Shown one piece after another: positions 35,359 to 44,597 of a stretch of 64,000 nucleotides of DNA (position 1 is the stretch's first letter; every line of letters starts with the position of its first letter). The translations under genes were made by a program, and so were the position numbers. The notes under the pieces were generated by a model. It did not search any database, was not told the DNA's origin, and saw only the letters and a list, made by a program, of their open reading frames with translations. Where the stretch lies: NCBI GenBank assembly GCA_965200805.1, contig OZ241384.1, forward strand, positions 2,170,001-2,234,000, given 5' to 3'. The DNA comes from MPNP01 sp026709725. Its GTDB lineage: Bacteria > Pseudomonadota > Alphaproteobacteria > Rhodobacterales > Rhodobacteraceae.

Positions 35359-36771
35359 ATGCCGCAACAGACAAAGTTTCATCGCAATATTGGACCAATC
35401 CACTTCATCGGGATCGGAGGGATCGGCATGTCGGGAATTGCCGAGGTCCTGATCAATCTCGGCTATGATGTCCAGGGCAGCGATCTGGCGGCAACAGCCC
35501 TGACGGGTCGTCTGTCAGCACTCGGAGCCAGGGTTGCCATTGGTCATGATCCGGATCATATCGGGTCGGCAACGGTGGTGGTGGTCTCCTCGGCAATCCA
35601 GTCCGATAATCCGGAACTTGTCGCGGCCCGTGCACGCGGCCTGCCGATTGTCAAACGCGCGGAAATGCTTGCCGAGTTGATGCGTTTCAAGTCCAATGTC
35701 GCCATCGCCGGAACGCACGGGAAAACCACGACAACAACGCTGGTCGCCACACTGCTGGAGCAGGGCGGATATGATCCCACCGTGATCAATGGCGGGATCA
35801 TCAGGGCCTATGGGTCCAATGCCCGGCTTGGCAGCCGGGAGTGGATGGTGGTTGAGGCTGATGAGAGTGACGGGACTTTCCTGACACTTCCCGCCACAGT
35901 GGCGGTGGTGACCAATATTGATCCTGAGCACATGGATCACTACGGCTCATTTGATGCTCTCCGTAATGCATTTTTGTCCTTTCTCAGCACGATACCATTC
36001 TACGGATTTGCCGTTTGCTGCCATGACAGTTCCGAGGTCCGCAGCCTGGTCAAAAAAGTCACAGACCGGCGGGTTGTCACCTACGGTTTCAGCGAACATG
36101 CCGATGTCCGTATCACCAACATGCGGATTGACGGCACAGACCCGGTCTTTGATGTGCACATGACTGCGCCTGACCGCACAATACCGGATTGCCGCCTTCC
36201 AATGCCCGGTGCACACAATGTTTCGAATGCAGTTGCCGCGATGACCGTTGCAACGCTGCTTGGCATGGAACCGGCTGCTGTCAGGGAGGCACTGTCTGAA
36301 TTCAGGGGAGTCAGCCGTCGCTTCACGCGCGTCGGGACGTATCGGGATGCCATGATCATTGATGACTACGGCCATCATCCCGTCGAAATACGGGCGGTTC
36401 TCAAGGCGGCGCGGCAATTGACAAAAGGCCGCATCATCGCCATCCATCAACCCCACCGCTACACCCGCCTGCAATCGCTTTTTTCTGACTTTTGCCAGTG
36501 TTTTGCGGATGCTGACATTGTTGCGATCACGGATGTCTATGCCGCCGGTGAATCTCCGATCAGGGGAATTGATCGTGATCATCTGGTGCGCGGTCTCGGC
36601 CAACATGGCCACCCGCGCGTGGAGGCGCTCACCGGTTCTGATGACTTCACCGGCTTTATCCGGGACACGGCCGAATCCGGGGACATGATTCTCTGTATGG
36701 GAGCCGGCAGCATATCAGATTGGACGCACAACCTTGCAAGTCGCCTGGAGGGGTTCTGCCATGCCACATGA
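35359..36771 (+). CDS. murC: UDP-MurNAc:L-alanine ligase MurC
   Basis: A 470-residue Mur ligase that adds the first L-Ala. It starts with IHFIGIGGIGMSGIAEVL, the MurC Rossmann-like signature, and has ATP loop AIAGTHGKTTTTT near residue 116, VEADESDGTFL, INIDPEHMDHY-like TNIDPEHMDHY, and IDDYGHHPVEI. The open frame extends upstream over murG, but ATG 35359 fits the family start. The end overlaps murB by 11 bp. Confidence 0.97.
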   Translation: MPQQTKFHRNIGPIHFIGIGGIGMSGIAEVLINLGYDVQGSDLAATALTGRLSALGARVAIGHDPDHIGSATVVVVSSAIQSDNPELVAARARGLPIVKRAEMLAELMRFKSNVAIAGTHGKTTTTTLVATLLEQGGYDPTVINGGIIRAYGSNARLGSREWMVVEADESDGTFLTLPATVAVVTNIDPEHMDHYGSFDALRNAFLSFLSTIPFYGFAVCCHDSSEVRSLVKKVTDRRVVTYGFSEHADVRITNMRIDGTDPVFDVHMTAPDRTIPDCRLPMPGAHNVSNAVAAMTVATLLGMEPAAVREALSEFRGVSRRFTRVGTYRDAMIIDDYGHHPVEIRAVLKAARQLTKGRIIAIHQPHRYTRLQSLFSDFCQCFADADIVAITDVYAAGESPIRGIDRDHLVRGLGQHGHPRVEALTGSDDFTGFIRDTAESGDMILCMGAGSISDWTHNLASRLEGFCHAT

Positions 36772-37753
36772 TGCTGCCGCCGGCCGGTATCTTCAGGATA
36801 TGCAGGAGAAATACGGCGGACGCCTGATTTGCAATCAGCAACTCGCAGACCTGACATGGCTGCGGGTCGGGGGGCCTGCAGAGTGGCTCTTCCAGCCCGG
36901 CAGCCTCGCTGAACTGCAGGACTTTCTGGCCAACCTGCCCGGCACGGTGCCGATCTTTGTCCTTGGCGCAGGGTCCAATCTCATCGTCCGGGATGGGGGG
37001 CTTGCCGGGGTTGTCATTCGCCTTGGCAAACCCTTCACCACGGTCAGTGCGGACAATCAGAGTGTGACGGCCGGGGCGGCCATGCGTGTCGGGAGGCTGG
37101 CCTGCATGGCAGCGGACCGGGGACTTGATCTGACATTTCTTCGGACCATTCCCGGAACCGTCGGTGGTGCTGTCCGGATGAATGCCGGCTGCTATGGAAC
37201 CTATGTTTCCGACTGTCTGACATCGGCCACAATCGTCGACCGATCAGGCCGGCGGCAGGAACACCCGGGTGAAGCCCTTGGCCTTGGCTACCGTTCGTCC
37301 CGGATTGAAGCGGATTCAATCGTGATCTCGGCCACATTTCACTGTCAGACAAACACGGTTGCGGATCTCCACAGGCAGATGCGGTCCTACAATGATCGGC
37401 GTGCTGCCAATCAACCGACGGGAGTCCGTACGGCAGGGTCAACATTTCGCAATCCATCCGGACGGTCTTCATCCTATGACAGGAGAGATCGCGGTCTGAG
37501 GACCGCCTGGCAGGTGATCGATGCTGCCGGTCTCCGGGGTTACCGTCAGGGTGATGCCGGAGTCTCTGAACTGCATCCCAATTTCCTGATCAATCACGGA
37601 TCGGCAACGGGTACACAGATGGAAGATCTTGGCGAGTATATCCGGACCCGGGTCAGGCAGTCCGTCGGCGTAGACCTTGTCTGGGAGGTTGACAGGGTCG
37701 GGATGCGTCCCGTCGCAAAGGGTGAGCCTGAACCCGGGGGAGCAGTGTCGTGA
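36761..37753 (+). CDS. murB: UDP-N-acetylenolpyruvoylglucosamine reductase MurB
   Basis: A 330-residue FAD enzyme that reduces UDP-GlcNAc-enolpyruvate to UDP-MurNAc. FAD-binding GAGSNLIVRDGGLAG, the RTIPGTVGGAVRMNAGCYG segment, catalytic Ser in AGSTFRNP, and VSELHPNFLIN are visible. GGAGGGG lies about 9 nt before ATG 36761, which selects this start over the frame opening at 36734. The stop overlaps ddl (GTGA). Confidence 0.97.
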   Translation: MPHDAAAGRYLQDMQEKYGGRLICNQQLADLTWLRVGGPAEWLFQPGSLAELQDFLANLPGTVPIFVLGAGSNLIVRDGGLAGVVIRLGKPFTTVSADNQSVTAGAAMRVGRLACMAADRGLDLTFLRTIPGTVGGAVRMNAGCYGTYVSDCLTSATIVDRSGRRQEHPGEALGLGYRSSRIEADSIVISATFHCQTNTVADLHRQMRSYNDRRAANQPTGVRTAGSTFRNPSGRSSSYDRRDRGLRTAWQVIDAAGLRGYRQGDAGVSELHPNFLINHGSATGTQMEDLGEYIRTRVRQSVGVDLVWEVDRVGMRPVAKGEPEPGGAVS

Positions 37754-38661
37754 CCGGGGGAATGCATGTTGCAGTCCTGCTCGGGGGGCGCTCACTGGAG
37801 CGCGAGGTGTCGCTTGTCACAGGTCGGCACTGTGCCCGGGCGCTGGAAGAGGCGGGGTATTCGACTGTCTGCATCGATGCACGCGATGATGATCTGCCGG
37901 GACAATTGCGCAAGGCCGCCCCGGATGTGGTCTTCAATGCGCTCCATGGCCGCTTCGGAGAAGACGGCTGCATTCAGGGTTTGCTTGAAACGCTCAACCT
38001 CTCCTACACCCATTCCGGCGTTCTTGCTTCTGCTCTGGCCATGAACAAGGTGATGACCAAGCAGATTTACCGTCAGCATGGGCTGCCGACACCAGGGGAC
38101 CGGACCATAGACACACCCGACGAGATCAATCAATGCGATGTATCGAGACCCTGCGTGGTCAAGCCCATTGACGAGGGATCTTCGGTTGGCGTGGTGCTGA
38201 TCAGGGAGACCGCGGAGCAAATTCCGGGGGGGATGTCGGAGTTTCGGGGCCGTCTGATGGTCGAGGAGTACATTGCCGGGAAGGAACTCACGGTCAGTGT
38301 TCTTGGCGATGAGCCGCTCGCTGTCACCCAGATCGAATCGGCCGACTGGTATGATTATGAGGCGAAATATGCCGATGGCGGCTCACAACATATTCTGCCG
38401 GCTCCGATTCCCGCCGCTGTTGCCGAATCTGCGCTCTCCATGGCCAGGGTTGCACATCAGGCATTGGGATGTCGTGGATTGACGCGCACGGATTTCCGAT
38501 GGGATGAGGAGCAGGGCGAGGACGGTCTTTATGTGCTTGAGACCAACACACAGCCGGGAATGACTTCGACATCACTTGCCCCCGAGCAGGCTGCGTGGAG
38601 GGGGATCATGATGCCGGAGCTGTGTCAGCGTCTGGTTGAGGAAGCCCGATGCAGCGGTTAG
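37750..38661 (+). CDS. ddl: D-alanine--D-alanine ligase
   Basis: A 303-residue ATP-grasp enzyme making the D-Ala-D-Ala used by MurF. Start GTG 37750 (overlap GTGA with murB) gives GGMHVAVLLGGRSLEREVSL. Others: NALHGRFGEDGCIQG, CVVKPIDEGSSVGV, EEYIAGKELTVSVL, and the Mg-binding ETNTQPGMTSTSLAPEQA. Overlaps ftsQ by 13 bp. Confidence 0.97.
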   Translation: MTGGMHVAVLLGGRSLEREVSLVTGRHCARALEEAGYSTVCIDARDDDLPGQLRKAAPDVVFNALHGRFGEDGCIQGLLETLNLSYTHSGVLASALAMNKVMTKQIYRQHGLPTPGDRTIDTPDEINQCDVSRPCVVKPIDEGSSVGVVLIRETAEQIPGGMSEFRGRLMVEEYIAGKELTVSVLGDEPLAVTQIESADWYDYEAKYADGGSQHILPAPIPAAVAESALSMARVAHQALGCRGLTRTDFRWDEEQGEDGLYVLETNTQPGMTSTSLAPEQAAWRGIMMPELCQRLVEEARCSG

Positions 38662-39482
38662 TCAGAAATATGCAATGGCAGACACGGCTCAATACGCCGC
38701 TGTCCCGACCGGTGTATTTCGCCCGGCTCGTTCTGATGAATTCCACGCTCCGCGAAATCTTCCTTGTCCTGTGCCTGCCGTTGATTTTGGTCGCCACCGC
38801 CCTGTTCAGCGCAACCGATGACGAGTGGTTTGCAGCGCTTGTCGCCAGGGGGCAGATGGCATTTGTCAGCAGCCGGGGATTCATGCTTTCCGATGCGACG
38901 ATCACGGGGGCGTCCCCGCGCCTGACCCATCAGATTCGTGAGCAGTTGGCCGCCTTTGGTGCGGCAGATGGTGTGTTAGGCTCTGTGGCGCAAATCCGTC
39001 AGGAACTGCTGACAATTGCTGCCGTTGATGACATTGTCATTCAGGTTCGGGGTGACAGGCATCTCCTGATTGATGTGCGGGAGAAAACGCCGACATTTAT
39101 CTGGTACACTGATGGCCGCTACTACCTGATCGATGATGCAGGCAACCGCCTCATGTCCATCAGTGAACGCTATTCCCATCCGGATCTCTTCCTGATTGCC
39201 GGTGCGGGTGCGAATGGGCATGTCGATGAAGCCCTTGCAATCTACAGTCATTCCCAGCAACTGACACAGATGATCCGTGGCCTGGTGCGGGTTGGTGAAC
39301 GCCGTTGGGACATCATGCTGGACCGGGGTCGCATCATCATGCTGCCCGAGCAGGACCCGCTCGGAGCCCTGACGCTCCTTGAGGCCTTCGATGACGTCAA
39401 TGGCCTTGTCAATCTCTATCTTGCTGTCATTGATCTGCGCAATTCAGGGCAGATTGTGGTACGCAAGCACGGCGATCAGTGA
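38649..39482 (+). CDS. ftsQ: Cell division protein FtsQ
   Basis: A 277-residue bitopic protein: a short cytoplasmic tail, a membrane helix (IFLVLCLPLILVATALFSA, about residues 37-55), a POTRA domain (FMLSDATITG onward, with REKTPTFIWYTDGRYYLIDDAGNRL), and a beta domain. FtsQ bridges FtsBL to early division proteins. The sequence is divergent, as usual for FtsQ, but position between ddl and ftsA and the topology are decisive. ATG 38649 lies within the ddl end. Confidence 0.9.
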   Translation: MQRLVRNMQWQTRLNTPLSRPVYFARLVLMNSTLREIFLVLCLPLILVATALFSATDDEWFAALVARGQMAFVSSRGFMLSDATITGASPRLTHQIREQLAAFGAADGVLGSVAQIRQELLTIAAVDDIVIQVRGDRHLLIDVREKTPTFIWYTDGRYYLIDDAGNRLMSISERYSHPDLFLIAGAGANGHVDEALAIYSHSQQLTQMIRGLVRVGERRWDIMLDRGRIIMLPEQDPLGALTLLEAFDDVNGLVNLYLAVIDLRNSGQIVVRKHGDQ

Positions 39483-39488
39483 GCAGTC

Positions 39489-40841
39489 ATGGCGCGTTCG
39501 GGCATGATGGATCGCTTCTGGCATCGCCGGACCCGTTCACGACTGCAGTCAGCCTTCCAGGATGGCCAGTGTGCGCTGATCGATATCGGCTCATCAAAGA
39601 TATCCTGCGCCATACTGAAAAAAAACACCATTCCAGCGGATCCGCAACCACAGGGATGGCCTGCCATCGGCAGAAGCTGGGAAATCATCGGTCATGTTGT
39701 TACGGCGGTCAAGGGGATCAGAAATGGAGAAATCCAGGATCGGAAACGTGTTGAGGCAGACCTTCGCAATGCGCTGACAAAACTGTTCAAGTCTGCAAGA
39801 CTGATCCCAAAATACGCACTTGTCAGCTACTCCGGTCCGGTTATCCAGTCTGTGTTGCGACCGGCACACTGCCTTTTGTCGGCTCCGGTTTCGACCAGGG
39901 ATCTGGCGCGGGCCATCGCAAATTGCAGCCATGAGCGAATCGGCTACAGTGAGTTCACCATCCACGAGCATCCGGTGGACCCCCACATCGATGGTGTCCC
40001 CGTGACCGATGATGTGGTCGGCTCCAGGGGCCGTCGCCTTGTCCTGCACTTGCACCGGGCCACGATACCACGCTATGCTGTCGAGACTCTTGAAACAATT
40101 CTCAACAGATGCGGTCTGCTTCTGGCGGGTCTCAATCTTGCGTCACTGGCGTCGGGGGTGGCAACCCTTGTTGGTGATGAATTATCCGGCAGGGTCGTGA
40201 CTGTTGATATTGGTGGAGGAACCACCAATCTTGCCGCCTTTCGCCGGCGGACAATGGTCTGGACATCCACTCTGCCTCTGGGTGGTGAAGACATGACGCA
40301 GGCAATCAGCGCCACCTTTGGAATTGACCGGCACCAGGCTGAACGGATCAAGGTCCTCTATGGCAATACAGGCAATGGTCTGGGTACGAGGCCCGATCAT
40401 TCTGATCACTTGGCATTTCCCACCGGGCGCAGGACCGGGGAACGAAATGTTTCAATCTCAAGGAAACACCTGCACACGGTTCTTGTCGGCAAGCAGGATG
40501 AGATGCTTGCGGGCATCAAGTTCAGCCTGAATATGCTGGGCTGGTGTCATGAACGCACCATTCCTGTTGTTCTCACCGGAGGTGGAAGTCGCCTGAGTGG
40601 GCTTGCAGAGGGTCTGCAGAGCCAGATCAAGAATCCGGTGCGGGTGGGGATGCCCGCGCGCATTACCGGCATGCGCGAGGCAATGAGTGAGGGGCCATCC
40701 GCATCATTGATCGGTCTGGCGCTCCTGGGGATCAGACCGACCGAGGAAGCCTGGGATTATCCAGATATTCTGCGATTTGGACCTGCATCAGATCACGGCC
40801 TGATAAACCGCACGACGCAATGGCTGGTTGCGAACTGGTAG
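39489..40841 (+). CDS. ftsA: Cell division protein FtsA
   Basis: A 450-residue actin-like ATPase that anchors FtsZ to the membrane. ALIDIGSSKISCAIL near residue 30 and VTVDIGGGTTNLAAF near residue 238 are the phosphate-binding loops, with PVVLTGGGSRLSGLAEGL near 360. The last residues (INRTTQWLVANW) form the amphipathic membrane-targeting helix. It is longer than the E. coli protein (420), with an insert near residues 300-325 (LGTRPDHSDHLAFPTGRRTGE). Confidence 0.95.
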   Translation: MARSGMMDRFWHRRTRSRLQSAFQDGQCALIDIGSSKISCAILKKNTIPADPQPQGWPAIGRSWEIIGHVVTAVKGIRNGEIQDRKRVEADLRNALTKLFKSARLIPKYALVSYSGPVIQSVLRPAHCLLSAPVSTRDLARAIANCSHERIGYSEFTIHEHPVDPHIDGVPVTDDVVGSRGRRLVLHLHRATIPRYAVETLETILNRCGLLLAGLNLASLASGVATLVGDELSGRVVTVDIGGGTTNLAAFRRRTMVWTSTLPLGGEDMTQAISATFGIDRHQAERIKVLYGNTGNGLGTRPDHSDHLAFPTGRRTGERNVSISRKHLHTVLVGKQDEMLAGIKFSLNMLGWCHERTIPVVLTGGGSRLSGLAEGLQSQIKNPVRVGMPARITGMREAMSEGPSASLIGLALLGIRPTEEAWDYPDILRFGPASDHGLINRTTQWLVANW

Positions 40842-40936
40842 TCGGCCCGTGCATGATGGGTCCAATGCAGTCGGAAACCATTTGACAAGATCAGCCGCTC
40901 CCCCTACGAACAGGGTGCGGGCACGGGAGATGTCTG

Positions 40937-42235
40937 ATGGTCGGGTATGGGAAGGTCATGGCACTCGAAACGCTGCAGGTCCCCAAACAGTCGCTTCTGA
41001 AGCCGCGTATTATGATTTTCGGTGTCGGCGGGGCCGGCTGCAATGCTGTCAATCATCTCATTTCAAGAGATCTCGGACAGATCGAATTTGTGGTCGCAAA
41101 CACCGATGCGCAGTCACTTGAGGCATCGTCCGCCGAGAATCGCATCCAGCTTGGTGCGACCACAACGGAAGGCCTTGGCGCGGGTGCCGATCCAAATATC
41201 GGTCGGGCCGCCGCAGAGGAATCAATTGACGAAATCCGGGATGCAATCGAGGGTGTCCATCTGTGCTTCATTACTGCAGGAATGGGAGGCGGCACTGGTA
41301 CCGGTGCCGCCCCGATCATCGCCCGGATGGCTCGTGAAGCCGGTGTCCTGACCGTTGCAGTTGTCATCAAGCCTTTTGAGATGGAGCTCGCGATACGCAT
41401 GGCCGTGGCTGAAAAGGGCATTGCTGAACTCGAAAATGAGGTGAACACTCTCATCGTGATTCCCAATGAGAATCTCTATCAGATTGACAATGAGGATATC
41501 GGCTACTTCGATTTGCTCGCCATGGCCAATGATGGCCTGTTCCGCGCCATCAGCACCATCTCGGACCTTATCACGGGCACCGGCATGATCAACCGCGATT
41601 TCGCTGACGTGAAGTCGGTCTTCAATTCGAAGGGACGGGCCATGTTCGGGTTTGGTGAGGCCGAGGGTGAGGACAAGGGTGTCCGGGCCGCCCAGGAGGC
41701 CCTGCAAAACAAGCTTGTCGAGGATACCGATCTTGAAAGATGTGAGCGTGTTCTCATCAATGTCATCGGCGGCAGCGACATGAAGCTCAGCGATGTCCAC
41801 GCTGCAAATCAGATCATTCAGGATCGGGTTGGCAAGGACAAGAACCTGATCTTTGGCGCTGACAAAAATGACGCTCTTCAGAATCGCATACGGGTTACGG
41901 TCATCGCAACGGGCATGCCGTCATCGACATTCGGTCGACACCTTGACGGGCGCACGGAGCCGATCCCGCAACCCTATCCCGGGGGACAGGACCCGCAGCA
42001 GGAGGATTCATCCGGGGCTGAATGGGAGATGGGGCCAACGCCTGGGTCAGACTATCAGGATGAGGATGATTCGGGTCTGGCTGAGGAGCCGTTGATTGAC
42101 TTTGGTGATGGTGCTGCAGATCGGTACGGGCAACACCAGAGTCCCGGTGAGAGCCATGATCCCGATGTCAGCAATGGACAGGAGGCCGGACGGAACACCC
42201 TTTCGTTCATCGCTCCGGCCCCGCGTCGCACTTGA
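40937..42235 (+). CDS. ftsZ: Cell division protein FtsZ (divergent)
   Basis: A 432-residue tubulin-like GTPase that forms the Z-ring. The GTP loop MGGGTGTGAAP, the N-terminal FGVGGAGCNAVN and the T7 region INRDFADVKSVF are intact, so it should be active. Several normally conserved stretches differ: KPFEMELAIRM replaces the usual KPF.FEG.RR, and DGLFRAISTISDLI replaces the common D.VL...V.GI.DLI. The acidic Gln/Pro-rich linker after residue 335 ends in SFIAPAPRRT rather than the (D/E)IP.FLR.Q peptide. ATG 40937 has GGGAGA upstream; ATG 40958 (MALETL) is a possible start. Gap of 95 bp after ftsA. Confidence 0.94.
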   Translation: MVGYGKVMALETLQVPKQSLLKPRIMIFGVGGAGCNAVNHLISRDLGQIEFVVANTDAQSLEASSAENRIQLGATTTEGLGAGADPNIGRAAAEESIDEIRDAIEGVHLCFITAGMGGGTGTGAAPIIARMAREAGVLTVAVVIKPFEMELAIRMAVAEKGIAELENEVNTLIVIPNENLYQIDNEDIGYFDLLAMANDGLFRAISTISDLITGTGMINRDFADVKSVFNSKGRAMFGFGEAEGEDKGVRAAQEALQNKLVEDTDLERCERVLINVIGGSDMKLSDVHAANQIIQDRVGKDKNLIFGADKNDALQNRIRVTVIATGMPSSTFGRHLDGRTEPIPQPYPGGQDPQQEDSSGAEWEMGPTPGSDYQDEDDSGLAEEPLIDFGDGAADRYGQHQSPGESHDPDVSNGQEAGRNTLSFIAPAPRRT

Positions 42236-42556
42236 CGTCAGCAGATCGGCCCCGGCTCTGCCCGACCATGCCGTGACCGGTCCCGATTGGCCGGGGCGGG
42301 ACAGGTGTGTCTGGCTGCGGGCATCTCCACGAAGACCCTCTCCGGGTGAAAATCAGGCTGGACAACTGTCTGAAGCCGGGCCATGGATGCACGGATTGGC
42401 TGAGCCGGCCGGCCGCCGCTCCCGCTGCACCCCGGACTGGAACAGGGGAGATGCTTTCCGGCCCGCTGATGTCGGAAACATTATGTTACAAACATTGTGT
42501 TGTCCCGAAGCCACCAGTCGGTTACTTCGTCCCCGAGTTTCCAGTCTGGTATCGTC
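42236..42556. other. Intergenic region between ftsZ and lpxC
   Basis: About 320 bp of mostly GC-rich sequence. Only its right end is A+T-rich (around 42479-42502), a plausible lpxC promoter. Open frames here are shadows; none has a recognisable motif. Confidence 0.4.
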
Positions 42557-43486
42557 ATGGCACAAGCAACCCTCGCGAAACCTGTTTCCGTCAATGGCAG
42601 GGGTCTGCATACCGGGGTCCATTCCAATCTTGTCATTCTTCCTGCCGCGCCGGATACGGGGATCGTGTTTGAGCGCGCTGATGCGCCGGCGAGCGGGAGA
42701 GGCATTGCTGCTGATTTCCGGAATGTCAGTTCAACCCGGCTCTGCACCACCCTGACCAATCGGGAGGGGGACAGCGTCCAGACAGTTGAGCATCTTCTGG
42801 CATCGCTGACGGCATGCGGAATCGCCAATGCGATTGTTCATATCGATGGGCCGGAAGTGCCGGGCGTTGATGGCAGTGCATTGCCATTTGCCCGCGAGAT
42901 TCTCGGTGTCGGTGTCAAATGGCAGGAGCCTCCACGGAAAGTCCTGCGCATTCTGCGCGATGTCTGGGTGGAAGGATCTGCCGATTCCAGTGTATTTGCC
43001 GGTCTTGTCCCGTCGGAGCGATTTGAAATGGATCTGACGATTGAGTTTCCGGATCCGGTCGGTCGCCAGAACAAGTCGCTCTGTCTGGCCAATGGTGCCA
43101 TTGCATCTGTGCTGGGGAGCAGTCGGACGTTTTGCGCCATCAGCGATATCAAATGGATGCAATCCGAGGGATTTGGCCTCGGGGGGACACGCGACAATGT
43201 CGTCGTCATTGATTTTGAAGGCAGCACCTATCTCAGCAGACTCCGGTTCGCTGATGAATGCGTCCGCCATAAAATGCTTGATGCAGTCGGTGATCTTTCC
43301 CTTGCCGGCATGCCAATTCTCGGCAAGTTCATTGGCAAAAAAACAGGTCATGCGACCAATTGCAAACTTCTGGATGCGCTGTTTTCCGACCCGGAAAATT
43401 ATGCCATCTCGCTTGCCGATGAGGTCGTCGCTGCAGGTCTGCCCGGTGTGGACCTGACTCTTGACAATCTGGAAACCATGAACTGA
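42557..43486 (+). CDS. lpxC: UDP-3-O-acyl-N-acetylglucosamine deacetylase LpxC
   Basis: A 309-residue zinc amidase, the committed step of lipid A synthesis. QATLAKPVSVNGRGLHTG at the start, zinc ligands in TVEHLLASL (His) and RHKMLDAVGDL (His and Asp), and the catalytic-His segment KTGHATNCKLLDAL are present. ATG 42557 is the family-like start; the frame opens 20 codons earlier without homology. Presence of lpxC shows the cell makes LPS. Confidence 0.96.
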   Translation: MAQATLAKPVSVNGRGLHTGVHSNLVILPAAPDTGIVFERADAPASGRGIAADFRNVSSTRLCTTLTNREGDSVQTVEHLLASLTACGIANAIVHIDGPEVPGVDGSALPFAREILGVGVKWQEPPRKVLRILRDVWVEGSADSSVFAGLVPSERFEMDLTIEFPDPVGRQNKSLCLANGAIASVLGSSRTFCAISDIKWMQSEGFGLGGTRDNVVVIDFEGSTYLSRLRFADECVRHKMLDAVGDLSLAGMPILGKFIGKKTGHATNCKLLDALFSDPENYAISLADEVVAAGLPGVDLTLDNLETMN

Positions 43487-43522
43487 ACAGAGTTGATCGC
43501 GGGACTGCCATCAGTGGATCCG

Positions 43523-43551
43523 CCGGCAGACTTCCGGTCGATTCCTGCCGG
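43523..43551 (+). terminator. Hairpin after lpxC
   Basis: CCGGCAG (43523-43529) pairs with CTGCCGG (43545-43551) across a 15-nt loop, about 40 nt past the lpxC stop. No T-run follows, so termination is only possible, not shown. Confidence 0.3.
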
Positions 43552-43676
43552 GCAATGCAGGGTTCCGATGTCACTGTTCAGCGCAATCGACCTGCACCGG
43601 GCCGGAATGTTGCCAGATTTGATGGATTTGCTAGGATGATCGCAATACAGATCAGGAGCCATCGACAGGACACCCC

Positions 43677-44567
43677 ATGACATTGAGATATCAAGCCGCC
43701 GGGCTGGTGCTGATTCTGACGCTTGCCCTGTCCGGTTGCGCGGACAGGAAGGAGCTGGCACTCGAGTCCCAGAAACCCGGGCAGATTTATGTCAGGGCAC
43801 AGCAGGACTTCGATCGTGGCCGCTTTCGCGATGCCGCTGAAACATTCGCTGAGATTGAACGGATCTACCCCTACTCCGAATGGGCGCGTGCCGGCACGAT
43901 CATGTCATCCCGTTCCTATCATCTGGCCCGGGAGTATGAGTTGAGCCGGGGGGCGGCCGAGCGTTTCCTCCTGTCATATCCGGGCGATGAGGATGCTGCA
44001 CTTGCCCAGCATCTCATCGCCCTGAGTTACTATGACCAGCTTGATCAGAAAGGCCGGGATCGGTCAAACGCCGTGCAGGCATGGCGAAGCCTGCAGGTGG
44101 TCAAGAGTGAGTATCCTGACAGTGAATTCGCCAAGACCATTGACCTGAAAATTGATCTGACCGCTGACCGACTTGCCGCCAAAGAGATGGAAGTCGGCCG
44201 GTTTTATCTCAAGCAGAAGAAATACGGACCGGCGATCAGGCGATTCCAGAGCGTGGTGACCAACGGGTTCCTCGACGCTGTGGAGATTGAGAACAGCGAG
44301 GGAGAGATCATCGAGCCCGATTATGACAGATCAACCAGCCACACTCCGGAGGCTCTGTACAGGCTGATCGAGGCTTATACCGCACTCGGGCTTACCGAAC
44401 AGGCCCGTGAATCAGCCGAGATCCTTGCATACAATTTCAATGACACCCAATGGTACCGGTATGGTTATGACATGCTTCAGAATCCGGATGCCAAACCGGA
44501 TTCGGGCGGTTTGCGGAGGTTTCTGGAGAAATTCCAGCGGCAGACGATCAGAGGAAAATGGCTGTAA
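43677..44567 (+). CDS. bamD: Outer membrane assembly lipoprotein BamD
   Basis: A 296-residue lipoprotein of the BAM complex, which inserts beta-barrel proteins. The signal peptide ends in the lipobox LSGC (Cys near residue 20). TPR-like repeats follow: GQIYVRAQQDFDRGRFRDAAETFAEIERIYPYSEWA and MEVGRFYLKQKKYGPAIRRFQSVV. AGGA lies 7 nt before ATG 43677. BamD before recN is the usual alphaproteobacterial order. Confidence 0.95.
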   Translation: MTLRYQAAGLVLILTLALSGCADRKELALESQKPGQIYVRAQQDFDRGRFRDAAETFAEIERIYPYSEWARAGTIMSSRSYHLAREYELSRGAAERFLLSYPGDEDAALAQHLIALSYYDQLDQKGRDRSNAVQAWRSLQVVKSEYPDSEFAKTIDLKIDLTADRLAAKEMEVGRFYLKQKKYGPAIRRFQSVVTNGFLDAVEIENSEGEIIEPDYDRSTSHTPEALYRLIEAYTALGLTEQARESAEILAYNFNDTQWYRYGYDMLQNPDAKPDSGGLRRFLEKFQRQTIRGKWL

Positions 44568-44597
44568 GAGTCCGCCGGGCCGCCTTCTCCTGGCTGT

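Noticed and set aside
42096..42755. 219-codon open frame across the ftsZ end and lpxC start
   Set aside because: It is an out-of-frame shadow of ftsZ and lpxC in GC-rich DNA, with no motif.
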